This document shows, in pieces, positions 1 through 8,000 of a stretch of DNA of 64,000 bases. This DNA comes from Clostridiales bacterium (GTDB lineage Bacteria > Bacillota > Clostridia > Oscillospirales > Oscillospiraceae), in contig SFIL01000002.1 in NCBI GenBank assembly GCA_004556205.1, positions 62,001-126,000 of the forward strand. Reading direction: 5' to 3'. The translations under genes and the position numbers were made by a program. Numbering within the stretch: position 1 is the first letter of the stretch; each line of letters starts with the position of its first letter. Under the pieces are notes generated by a model that saw nothing but the letters and a program-made list of their open reading frames with translations, made no database searches and was not told the origin of the DNA.

Positions 1-706
1 GTGTCTCAAAATCGGCATTTTCACCCAAAAACGGTGGATAGAGATTTAAGCCCACCGTACCACCCGTCTGCGCGATTGCGCGGAGCTGATCATCTGTCAG
101 GTTCCGCGAATGGGCGCAGAGGACGCGGGCATTGGAGTGCGACGCAAGGATTGGTTTTGTTGTTATGTTAACTAAATCCCAAAATGCGTGATCCCCCAAA
201 TGGCTCACATCAATCAGTATTCCGAGACTCTGCGCTTCGCTGACAAACGCTCTCCCCTGTTCGGTTAAGCCGCGATTGGAAAGATGACAGCCCGCGAGGG
301 CATTGTCCGCGTTCCACGTCAGCGTCGTCATGCAAAAGCCCTGCTCACGCAGCCAAAAAAGTCGGTTCGGGTCGCAACAGGTGACCTCCGCGCCCTCCAC
401 AGAGAGCAAGGCTGCGGCTTTTCCCGCAGAAAGCGTACTCATGATCGTATCGCGGCTATCGGCAAAGGCAACCTTCGCCGCGTTTTCCCGCACCTGTGCG
501 CGCAGGACGGCAAGCGGCTCTGTAAGCATGGCTTCACAATCGACGTCCGCCATGCCGGCATAGCTGCAAAAAGCAAACACCTGCGCGTATGCCCCGAAAG
601 CAGAAGCTTTTTTCAGGTCGATATGGCAGGTGTTTTGTAAAAGCGGCTCTCCCCGCCTCCAAAGCTCGTAGGCTGTATCACAGTGTCCGTCAAACAGTCG
701 AATCAC
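1..706 (-). CDS. Membrane dipeptidase-like peptidase, family M19 (3' end cut by window edge)
   Basis: The frame read leftward from a GTG at 706 gives a protein starting IRLFDGHCDTAYELW and running off the window. DGHCDT is the HxD zinc motif of the renal/membrane dipeptidase family (M19). SVEGAE, with the metal-bridging Glu, and DVSHLGDHAFWDL and ASHSNARVLCAHSRN, with further metal and substrate His residues, follow in family order. About 235 residues are visible of a usual 310-400. The GTG overlaps the yraN stop as GTGA, so translation is probably coupled. It would hydrolyse dipeptides, often with a D-residue. No signal peptide is visible, so it is probably cytosolic. Family call firm; substrate unknown. 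Confidence 0.88.
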   Translation of the reverse strand, partial: MIRLFDGHCDTAYELWRRGEPLLQNTCHIDLKKASAFGAYAQVFAFCSYAGMADVDCEAMLTEPLAVLRAQVRENAAKVAFADSRDTIMSTLSAGKAAALLSVEGAEVTCCDPNRLFWLREQGFCMTTLTWNADNALAGCHLSNRGLTEQGRAFVSEAQSLGILIDVSHLGDHAFWDLVNITTKPILASHSNARVLCAHSRNLTDDQLRAIAQTGGTVGLNLYPPFLGENADFET

Positions 707-1068
707 GCAAAGGCATCCTCCAAATGAAAAATTTCGGGGTGTTTTGTCTGCATTCCTTCAGGGGCATAGACCTCGATCACGTCAAAGCGTGGCTGTTTTG
801 TGTTCTCCTCATGCTGCGATAAGTACAAAAGTGCCGTCTGCTTCAACCGCTCTTGCTTTCTGTAATCGACAAACTCCCTCGCCTGTGCAAATGCGGCGCT
901 TTTGCGCAGCTTGACCTCGACAAATACAATATACTTTCGATTTTCCGCGATCAAGTCGATCTCTCCGAGGCGGCAGCGATAGTTGGCAGCGACGAGTGTA
1001 TAGCGTTTTTTTTGCAGAAATTCCGCCGCGACGCTCTCGCCCCACCTGCCAAGCAAATCAGTTGCCAT
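703..1068 (-). CDS. yraN: YraN family (UPF0102) nuclease-fold protein
   Basis: This 121-residue protein has the hallmarks of UPF0102: an N-terminal GRWGESVAAEFLQKK segment, then ANYRCRLGEIDLIAE and IVFVEVKLRK. The GEIDLI...VFVEVK pattern is the D-(E/Q)xK metal-binding arrangement of restriction-endonuclease-like folds. Length matches the family's 115-125. It overlaps the end of rnhB by 11 bases, and the two genes are neighbours in many Firmicutes. Its cellular role is not established; a Holliday-junction or DNA-repair nuclease is usually suggested from the fold. Cytosolic. Confidence 0.9.
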   Translation of the reverse strand: MATDLLGRWGESVAAEFLQKKRYTLVAANYRCRLGEIDLIAENRKYIVFVEVKLRKSAAFAQAREFVDYRKQERLKQTALLYLSQHEENTKQPRFDVIEVYAPEGMQTKHPEIFHLEDAFA

Positions 1069-1666
1069 AGAATTTTTTCAAAAATGTGCGGCGGTGGAGC
1101 GGGCAAGCACCAAATTCGCGCAGGGCGGCATAGTGCGCCTGCGTACCATAACCCTTATGCAGTGCAAAGCCGTACTGCGGATAGATTTTATCCTGCTCCT
1201 CCATATAGCGGTCACGCGTGACCTTCGCCAAGATCGAAGCGGCAGCGATACTGGCGCTAAGGCTGTCACCCTTAATGATGGTTTTTATCGGAATTGCGCC
1301 GAAGTCCGGCTCGCGGTTTCCGTCCACAAGGGAAAGGTCGGGCTTTATAGCGAGTTGTTCCACAGCGCGGCGCATCGCCAAAAAGGTTGCCTGCAAAATG
1401 TTGATTTCGTCAATCTCCTGCTCTCTTGCAAAAGCAATGCCGTAGGCAATCGCCTGATCCGTAATGACGTCATACAGCGCTCTGCGGCGCTTATCGGTCA
1501 GCTTCTTTGAGTCGTTCAGCCCCTCAATCTCCAAATCGGGCGGTAAAATGACGGCGGCGGCGCACACAGGCCCCGCCAAGGGTCCTCTGCCTGCTTCGTC
1601 CACGCCGCAAACGAGCCGACAGCCTTCCTGAAAAGCCGCGTGCTCATAGTTCCATAAGCTGCTCAT
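1058..1666 (-). CDS. rnhB: Ribonuclease HII
   Basis: A 202-residue protein that cuts the RNA strand of RNA/DNA hybrids and removes misincorporated ribonucleotides. The signature VDEAGRGPLAGPV lies at about residues 22-34 and supplies the first Asp-Glu of the DEDD active site. Further conserved blocks are LNDSKKL, LVDGN and SIAAASILAKVTRDR, which carry the remaining acidic residues. The ATG at 1666 has an upstream GAGGA. Length is typical for type HII. It sits between a 74-residue unknown and yraN in the lepB-rbgA operon, a usual Firmicutes arrangement. Confidence 0.96.
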   Translation of the reverse strand: MSSLWNYEHAAFQEGCRLVCGVDEAGRGPLAGPVCAAAVILPPDLEIEGLNDSKKLTDKRRRALYDVITDQAIAYGIAFAREQEIDEINILQATFLAMRRAVEQLAIKPDLSLVDGNREPDFGAIPIKTIIKGDSLSASIAAASILAKVTRDRYMEEQDKIYPQYGFALHKGYGTQAHYAALREFGACPLHRRTFLKKFYGN

Positions 1667-1676
1667 CGTATTGTCC

Positions 1677-1901
1677 TCAATCCGGCGTAAAGCTCAACCG
1701 CTGGCGGAGTCCGTCCACCGTCAGCTCGTAGATGATCACGCCGTCATCCTTCACTTCTTTTTCTATGGTAAAATCCTTGCCGGTACAGAAGGAGTGTGCT
1801 ACCGTGTCGGTGTCATCCGTCTCGATTTCACTGACAAAGACATCGCGCATTTGGTTGTTGCTGCAAAGATTAAAAATCTCGCGAATCATTTCATAAGTCA
1901 T
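1677..1901 (-). CDS. Small protein of unknown function downstream of rbgA
   Basis: A 74-residue acidic protein beginning MTYEMIREIFNLCSNNQ. The longer open frame reaches 2117 but would lie inside rbgA. The ATG at 1901 is preceded by GGAGG at 6 bases and overlaps the rbgA stop by 11 bases, so I start there. There is no signal peptide or membrane segment. The second half (about residues 44-70) reads as alternating strands ending in a charged tail. Position between rbgA and rnhB suggests cotranslation with them. I do not recognise a family. Confidence 0.72.
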   Translation of the reverse strand: MTYEMIREIFNLCSNNQMRDVFVSEIETDDTDTVAHSFCTGKDFTIEKEVKDDGVIIYELTVDGLRQRLSFTPD

Positions 1902-2757
1902 AGGGTGCCTCCAAGCTAAAGCGTCCGATCTTACAGCTTCTGAATTCCTCCAGCAAGACGCGTGCCATACGCTCTGTATCGATCTCTCCGCGCGCAAGAA
2001 GGAAGCCGCGTCGGCGTCCTGCATCACAAAGCAAATCATAGCCTGTTGCGCCGATGGGCGGGTCAAGCTTGTAGCGCTCGCGCAGTGCGTCGGGATACCG
2101 CTGCCAAAGCATTGCAATCAGATGGCATGCAAGCGTCTCAGTGTCAAGAATATCATCCTTAACCGCACCGGTATAGGCAAGGCGTCTGCCGATCTCCGCG
2201 TCGTCAAATTTCGGCCAAAGGATGCCGGGCGTATCGAGCAGGAGCAGCCCTCTGTCCACCGTGATCCACTGTTTCCCGCGTGTCACACCGGGACGGTTTT
2301 CCGCCTTAGCGCCTTTTCTTCCCGCGATCTGATTGATAAATGTCGATTTTCCGACATTCGGAATACCGACAATCATCAGCTTCAGCGGCTTGTTGACAAA
2401 GCCGCGCTCCTGATAGCGCTGCAATTTCTCCGCCAAAAGCTCCCGTACGGCAGGCACGAAGCGGTCAATTCCCTTTCGGCTCTTGCAGTCGGTCTTGAGA
2501 ACTGCATAGCCCTTCTGTCGAAAATACTCATACCACGCGTTCGTGATGCTTTGATCTGCAAGGTCAATACGGTTGAGAATCATCATGCGCGGCTTATTCG
2601 CGCAAAGCGTGTCAATATCGGGGTTCCTGCTGGACAGCGGGATACGGGCATCGACCAACTCACACACCGCATCAACGAGACGGATATCCTCCTCCATCTG
2701 TCGGCGGGTTTTGGTCATATGCCCGGGATACCACTGGATATTCATTTTATCATCCAT
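1891..2757 (-). CDS. rbgA: Ribosome biogenesis GTPase YlqF/RbgA
   Basis: A 288-residue circularly permuted GTPase that helps late assembly of the 50S subunit. The G4 motif NRID (residues 62-65) comes before the G1 loop GIPNVGKST (131-139) and the G3 DTPG (175-178), the order that defines the YlqF/YawG group. The N-terminal MNIQWYPGHMTK is the family signature. The first ATG (2757) shares one base with the lepB stop (TAATG); an ATG four codons later, at MNIQ, is the other plausible start. The C-terminal helical domain binds rRNA in relatives. Confidence 0.96.
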   Translation of the reverse strand: MDDKMNIQWYPGHMTKTRRQMEEDIRLVDAVCELVDARIPLSSRNPDIDTLCANKPRMMILNRIDLADQSITNAWYEYFRQKGYAVLKTDCKSRKGIDRFVPAVRELLAEKLQRYQERGFVNKPLKLMIVGIPNVGKSTFINQIAGRKGAKAENRPGVTRGKQWITVDRGLLLLDTPGILWPKFDDAEIGRRLAYTGAVKDDILDTETLACHLIAMLWQRYPDALRERYKLDPPIGATGYDLLCDAGRRRGFLLARGEIDTERMARVLLEEFRSCKIGRFSLEAPYDL

Positions 2758-3374
2758 TATTCCACCGCCCCGATTCTGCTGTAATCGCGCTCCTTCGTCA
2801 GCGGGTCAGCGCCCGGGAAAACAATGTACAGCACCTTTCCGAGGACTTGGTCAAGATGAATCTGTCCGATTTGGATAAAGCGGCTGTCAGAGGAATGATT
2901 GCGGTTATCGCCCATCACAAAGATACAGTTCTCCTCAACGGTCAGCGGAAGCTGCGTCGCGCTGCTGCCGTTGTAGTAGACTACCATTTCCTCCCTGATA
3001 TATGGCTCATCAAGCGGCATCCCATCTACATAGACCGTGCCGATTCCCTGCTCGTCAAAGCGTATATCGACCGTCTGTCCCTCGGTCGCGATCACACGTT
3101 TCACAATCGGCTCACCGTTTTCAAACGAGAGCTTCCGCGCAACGATAATATCGCCGTACTCCAAATCACCCATCAGGACATTGCTTTGCAGCGCAAGATA
3201 GTCGCCGTCGTGCAGCGTCGGTAGCATTGAGTCTCCGTTGACGCCGACAAGACGCACAAAAAACACAAAGATCAGGGTAATGGCAGCGAGAATATAGACC
3301 AAATCGTGCAGCAAAGAGTAAATATCATAAAGAGCGCCCTGCTTTTCCTTCGGGGCCTCGTTTCCTTTTTTCAT
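2757..3374 (-). CDS. lepB: Signal peptidase I
   Basis: A 205-residue membrane-anchored serine protease that removes signal peptides after Sec export. One membrane segment lies at about residues 25-46. The catalytic Ser is in GDSMLPT (Ser49) and the general-base Lys in PIVKRVIA (Lys92). The conserved GDNRNHSSDSR block follows near the C-terminus. Active-site domain faces outside. The likely partners include the giant secreted protein encoded nearby. It is the first gene of an operon with rbgA, rnhB and yraN. Confidence 0.96.
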   Translation of the reverse strand: MKKGNEAPKEKQGALYDIYSLLHDLVYILAAITLIFVFFVRLVGVNGDSMLPTLHDGDYLALQSNVLMGDLEYGDIIVARKLSFENGEPIVKRVIATEGQTVDIRFDEQGIGTVYVDGMPLDEPYIREEMVVYYNGSSATQLPLTVEENCIFVMGDNRNHSSDSRFIQIGQIHLDQVLGKVLYIVFPGADPLTKERDYSRIGAVE

Positions 3375-3425
3375 TGCCTTTCTTCCTTTCTGCCCTGCAA
3401 ACAGGCTATGCTATCCCTTATATGG

Positions 3426-3431
3426 ATTATA
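3426..3431 (-). promoter_or_regulatory. Candidate -10 box for the lepB operon
   Basis: On the minus strand a perfect TATAAT lies about 52 bases before the lepB start. The expected -35 region is only TTTATT, so this is a plausible but weak SigA promoter. Confidence 0.35.
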
Positions 3432-3459
3432 CACCAAATGCAAGCCGAAATAAAGATAA

Positions 3460-3500
3460 AATTATAAAAATCGTCCGATTCCTTTTCGGAACCGGACGAT
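3460..3500 (-). terminator. Rho-independent terminator of the yibE/F gene
   Basis: The inverted repeat ATCGTCCGATTCC / GGAACCGGACGAT (one mismatch) closes a TTTTC loop at 3470-3500. Read on the minus strand it is followed by TTTTTATAATTTTAT. It lies just past the stop of the YibE/F gene. Nearly the same hairpin terminates valS (11952-11982). Confidence 0.88.
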
Positions 3501-3532
3501 CTCATGCGTCGACAAAATCTATTTTCTGCGTA

Positions 3533-4711
3533 TCAGCAACGCGGCGTGCTCTTTCGGCCGTAGAGCAGTGCGGAGGCAAGTGCCGTCAGAGGCACGGCCA
3601 GAATAACGCCGATCGCGCTGGATACGGAGCTGATGATCTCAATACCGATATAGCTTGAGGACATGAGCTGGTGCCAAGAAAGATCCAGCGAGTACAAATA
3701 CAGGATCAAAACCGTGCTGCTTCCCAAAATGGCGAGGATCAGGGTGTTGGTCATGGTTCCCACCATATCCCGTCCGATATTCATGCCGGAACGCCAAAGC
3801 TCCCGGGAAGTCAGCTCCGGGTTGACAGCCTTCAATTCACCGATTGCCGAGGAGACGGACATTGCCACATCCATCACGGCGCCCAAGGCGGAAATAATGA
3901 CGCCCGCCACCAGCAGACCGCGAATATGTACCGGCGTTCCCGTCTGGCGCAGTTGGAGCAGCGCCTCCGCGTCCGCGGCACGCAGCCCATCCAAATGCAG
4001 CAGCTTCTGCGCCAGAATACCGAACAACATCGCCAGCGCCATACCCGCAACCGTACCCATGCAAGCACAGGCGATCTTTCGGCTGCAACCGCCGAGAATG
4101 ACAAAGCAAGCAATCGCCACAAGCGAACAAAGGAGGAACGCGGTCGGGATCGGCTGCCAGCCCTTCATCAGCAGGGGCAAAAACACCAAAAGCAGCATAG
4201 CCACCGTCAGTGCTAGTCCGAGGATGGATTTTGCGCCGGTTTTCCCGCCCACCAAGACAGTGACCAGCAGAAACAGGCCCAAAATCAGGTAGATGATCGG
4301 GATGCGGTTATATTCGAAAACACTTGCCGTGTGTTTGCCGTCGGAATAGGTGTTGATGATTATAACGATGCTCTGCCCCTCCGCAGCCGGTTCGCCGTAC
4401 ATCGGGCCGACTGCGTTGGTGACGAGCAGGGTCTCGCCCTTGTATTGCCCGGAGGTGACCTCGACAAGGAGCGTCTGATCGCCGCGATAAGCGCCCTCTG
4501 CGACCTCATCCGCCTCACAATTGTCCGTAAGGATCTGCAATACGGTGCCCGTCTCATACTCCGCATAGTCTGCAGGGTGAACGCCGGTCGCTTTCTCCTC
4601 ATGAGAGTAAACAAAGAGCGCCGCAAATATTCCTAAGATCAGCACCAAAATGATTGCTGTGGGGAGAACCTTTTTCTTGCAAAACACAAATTTCTTCTCT
4701 GACAGTTTCAT
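3533..4711 (-). CDS. YibE/F family multi-pass membrane protein
   Basis: A 392-residue integral membrane protein. One N-terminal segment (about residues 15-35) is followed by an extracytoplasmic stretch of roughly 100 residues (VHPADYAEYETGTVLQIL onward). A block of seven or so hydrophobic segments then begins at IIYLILGLFLLVTVLVGG. GGKTGAKSILGL, SALGAVMDVAMSVSSA and the GRDMVGTMTNTLILA region are typical of the YibE/F-like family. The family's biochemical role is unknown; a transport function is often assumed. It is a single-gene unit with its own promoter (4810-4838) and terminator. The ATG at 4711 has AAGGAG 6 bases upstream. Confidence 0.88.
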   Translation of the reverse strand: MKLSEKKFVFCKKKVLPTAIILVLILGIFAALFVYSHEEKATGVHPADYAEYETGTVLQILTDNCEADEVAEGAYRGDQTLLVEVTSGQYKGETLLVTNAVGPMYGEPAAEGQSIVIIINTYSDGKHTASVFEYNRIPIIYLILGLFLLVTVLVGGKTGAKSILGLALTVAMLLLVFLPLLMKGWQPIPTAFLLCSLVAIACFVILGGCSRKIACACMGTVAGMALAMLFGILAQKLLHLDGLRAADAEALLQLRQTGTPVHIRGLLVAGVIISALGAVMDVAMSVSSAIGELKAVNPELTSRELWRSGMNIGRDMVGTMTNTLILAILGSSTVLILYLYSLDLSWHQLMSSSYIGIEIISSVSSAIGVILAVPLTALASALLYGRKSTPRC

Positions 4712-4732
4712 AAGACGCTCCTTATATTATTT

Positions 4733-4803
4733 GGTACGCCCACGCTCCGCAATGGACCGAAGCGGCAAATGTAGGAAAGGGACATATCCTCGCCCCTGCA
4801 TAC
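4733..4803 (-). ncRNA. Candidate structured leader in front of yibE/F
   Basis: Between the promoter and the Shine-Dalgarno site, the minus strand contains GTATGC (4803-4798), which can pair with GCGTAC (4739-4734) with one G-U. This would enclose two small hairpins, AGGG/CCCT and CCGC/GCGG: a three-way-junction layout of about 70 nucleotides. The pairings are seen; that they form or bind a ligand is inference. I cannot match it to a named riboswitch class. Confidence 0.3.
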
Positions 4804-4809
4804 GGCAAC

Positions 4810-4838
4810 AGCATAGCAGCAAATACTTTCCCTGTCAA
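4810..4838 (-). promoter_or_regulatory. SigA-type promoter of the yibE/F gene
   Basis: On the minus strand TTGACA (4838-4833), a 17-base spacer and TATGCT (4815-4810). Predicted start of transcription near 4803 leaves an untranslated leader of about 92 bases. Confidence 0.8.
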
Positions 4839-4852
4839 CCGTTTTGATACTA

Positions 4853-4886
4853 AAAACCGATTAACATATTCATTTCAATCGGTTTT
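4853..4886 (-). terminator. Terminator after the SLH protein gene, ACCGATT repeat copy 1
   Basis: Arms AAAACCGATT / AATCGGTTTT enclose 14 bases and are followed on the minus strand by a short T run. The 28-base core differs at only three positions from a hairpin at 42817-42844. It is the last of several palindromes after the SLH gene and the only one with a minus-strand U-tract. Confidence 0.7.
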
Positions 4887-4948
4887 CAACGCTGTACCGG
4901 CGTTGCATTTTCGCAATGAAAAGATAAGCATCGCGAAAATACGTCTCG

Positions 4949-4999
4949 TACCAATCACCGATTAAAATGTGCGTTGCACATTTTAATCGGTGATTGGTA
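4949..4999. repeat. Long perfect palindrome with ACCGATTAAAATG core
   Basis: Two 24-base arms (4949-4972 and 4976-4999) are exact reverse complements around a 3-base GTT loop. The arm contains ACCGATTAAAATG, related to the ACCGATT hairpins at 4853-4886 and 42815-42847. No U-tract follows, so it is not an ordinary terminator. It may be a repetitive extragenic or small non-autonomous mobile element. Confidence 0.85.
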
Positions 5000-5005
5000 T
5001 GAAGT

Positions 5006-5068
5006 GCCGCCCCTCCACAACGGATAGGGCGGCGTTCTTTTTTCTCCCTCTGCCGAAGCAGAGGGAGA
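5006..5068. repeat. Two adjacent hairpins downstream of the SLH gene
   Basis: GCCGCCC (5006-5012) pairs with GGGCGGC (5027-5033) and is followed on plus by a T run (5034-5042). TCTCCCTCTGC (5043-5053) pairs perfectly with GCAGAGGGAGA (5058-5068) around CGAA. The U-tract faces plus, where no gene ends here. The pair therefore looks more like part of an extragenic repeat than a functional terminator of the minus-strand SLH gene. Confidence 0.6.
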
Positions 5069-5081
5069 GGCGCTGAGAATG

Positions 5082-8000
5082 TTATTTGTTGTTGAGACAG
5101 ACTTCCATCCAGACGCAGAAGACTTTAGCAGCCTGCGCGCGGGTGGTGAAACCCTGCGGATCGAGGTAAAGCGCACTGTCGCCGTCGAAGGTCGTGCCGC
5201 CGATGATGCCCTTGCCGACCGCCCACTTCATGGCTTCGACTGCGTAGTCGTCGACCTTCTCATAATCCTTGAAGACGCTCAGGTCGCCGGTGCCCTTCTC
5301 TTCGCCCTCAAGGCGATAGAACATGGTGACCATATCCTCACGGGTGATGTTCTCCTCGGGCGCGAAGCAGTTGTTGCCGACGCCGTTGATGACGCCCTCG
5401 CTCTGTGCCCAGGCGATGGCCTTTGCATAGTAGGAGTTGGTGGGAACGTCGGTGAAGGTGGAGTAGCCATTGACCTCGGGCTCACCCGCAGCACGGTAGA
5501 GCATCACGGCCAGCTGGCCACGTGTCAGGTTCAGCTCAGGCGCGTACTCGGTGGCGGTGTAGCCGTTGACGATGCCCGCCGCATACACCTTCATAACGTA
5601 CTCATAGAACCAGTCGCCTTCCTTGACGTCGGTGAACTTGTTCTCGACGGGATCCGGAGTATCTTCGGCGGTGCAGAGGATCTCTGCACGGTCGCGCACG
5701 CGGAGGCGGGCGTAGCAGCCATTCTCCACGGCGTAGGTGTCATCATAAGAGGCAAGACCCGTCGCCTCAACGATGCAGCCGACCTTCAGATCCTTGATGG
5801 TTTTGGTGGCGGTGATGTAACCGTCGATAAACACGCGGGCGACAGCGCCGGAGGCGTCCTTCACATAGATGGATTCCACAAGATCGTTGGACATGGTAAC
5901 GGCAGTAACGCTGCCCTTGATCGTAACCAGCTTGCCTTCCGCAGAGCGGTCATTGAGCTGGGCAGTCGTAATGAGGACAGGCTCGATCGGCTCGGTCTCG
6001 CCTACCTTTTCAATTTCGATCACCTGCAGCTCAGGCTCACCCTGATAGGAATCCGTGGTGCCGGTAACGCGCACCACATCGCCCAGCTTGAACTCGCCTG
6101 CCACGGGGAAGCAGTTGATGCCGCCGGTGGCATCCTGCACATAGATGCAGTCGAAGAATGCTGTTTCCTTATCATAGCCGGAGGCATTGGAGGTCACGAC
6201 ACCTTCAATTGTGAACTTGAAGCCCTCTTCCTTCTGCGCACGGATCTCCGCAACGGTGTCGATGTGCACGGGACGGATGGCGTTCAGCAGATTCTTGCAG
6301 AAATCGTTATTGGCGTTTTCTGCAGGGATCTTCAGATCATAGTCATTCATGAAGGCGGAACCGGCAACGAGGATCAGGCCCTTGCTCTCCATCTTTTCGG
6401 TTGCCATAACCAGCAAACGGTTGTCGTCCTGTGCATAGGCGTACTTGGGCGTTGCATCGCCGCCGAGGCCGTCGCTGTCGGAGTCCTTAGAGACGGTGGT
6501 GCTGTTGGTGAACAAGACCGCAGATACGGTGGAAGGCAGTGTGGTGACCGCATTGCCATTTTCGTCCACCGCGTAAATGGTGGAGCCGCCGTAGTAGCTG
6601 AAGCTGCCGGTCAGGCCATTGGTAAGGTCGTTTTCGCCATAGGCGTTCAGGGACAGAGCGAAAGAGGTATCCTCATAGGTGCCGTCATCGGAGAGACGGA
6701 GCGAGGAACCCAACGCCGCAAGCAGACGGTTCTGGGTCGCAGCCATATGAGGCTCGGCCCTATCGTTGCTGTCGCCTCCGCCGGTGACGATCAGGGCACC
6801 GCCGTTGGCATTGAAGGCGGCCAGTGCCGTCAGCTCGGCGTCAGAGTAATCCTTCGCCTCGGACAGGCGGCGGGAGGGCACATTGAGTACGATCGCCGCG
6901 TACTTCTCGTTGGCGCAGGCAGCAACCAGCGCTTCGGAGGTGGTCAGCAGCTCCACGCGAATGCCACAGCTGTTGGCAACCGCAATGAAGTTGTTCATGA
7001 GTTCCTTGTTGTAGCCTGCCACATACTCATTGCTGTGGGAGGCATCAATGCCGATATAGGAAAGACGCGCGGCATCCATCACATCCAGCTCCACGGAAGC
7101 CGTGAAGGTGTACTCCTTGCCGTCCATCTCGACGACGACTGTCGCGGTGATGGTGGTGAGCTTTGCTGCCTTGGGGGTATAGACCCATGTCAGATCCAGG
7201 TTGCTGTCAGCAGCCAGGGTGTAGGTCTTGTTGTCGACCGCAAGCACCTCGGAGCCGTTGGTCGTGTAGACAACGCTCTTCACGATGGCATCGTAGCCCT
7301 CGCCGTTGTGCAGGGTCGTCGTGATGGTCAGCGCTTCGCCGGTCAGCGGGGCCGCGTTGTCGGCTTCCATCTTGTCAATGCCGAGCTTCAGGTTCTGACC
7401 GACCCATACAGGGGCGGTAACTGCCAGATCGCCGTCAGCCTCGGTCACACGGACATAGTAATAGGTATATTCCGGGCTCAGCTCCACAGTCAGAATGCCC
7501 TTGGCAAGCTCCGCAGGATCATCCCAGGTATAAGCGATCTTGCCGGAGTTGACGATCAGCTCGACCTTGGCGATGGAGTCGGTGTTGTCGGGATCCATGA
7601 CGGAAACATCGAATTTCAGCTTTGCGGGGACGCTCTCAATGATGGTGCCCATGGGCAGATCATTGACCGTGTAGAGCAGCTCCAGGTTCTTGTCCTCGGT
7701 GGAATAGACGCGGTAGTTGCGGATGGCGTCATAAATGCCTTCCTGGGTGAAGGTCTCTGCCAGCACGACGTCACGGGCGTCGTTTGCATTGCCCCACTTG
7801 CCCTTGTGGTTGTCCTGGTTGTTGGTAGGCGCAAGGTGCCAGCCCTTGTCCAGTGCCAGCGTGTACTGCTCATAGCTGGGATAGTAGCCGCCGGCGCCGA
7901 TCTGGCCTTCGCCGTTGCCGACCTCGACCAGATAGATGCGCTCGTCTGCCGTCGCGCTCCAGTAGCTGAAGTCTACGAAGTTACCGAAGGTGTTGCCGGG

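Noticed and set aside
4733..4803. Purine-class riboswitch in the yibE/F leader
   Set aside because: GGATATG and a TTTCCTAC joiner look similar by chance, but the J1/2 and J3/1 core of the purine class are absent; kept only as an unclassified candidate structure.
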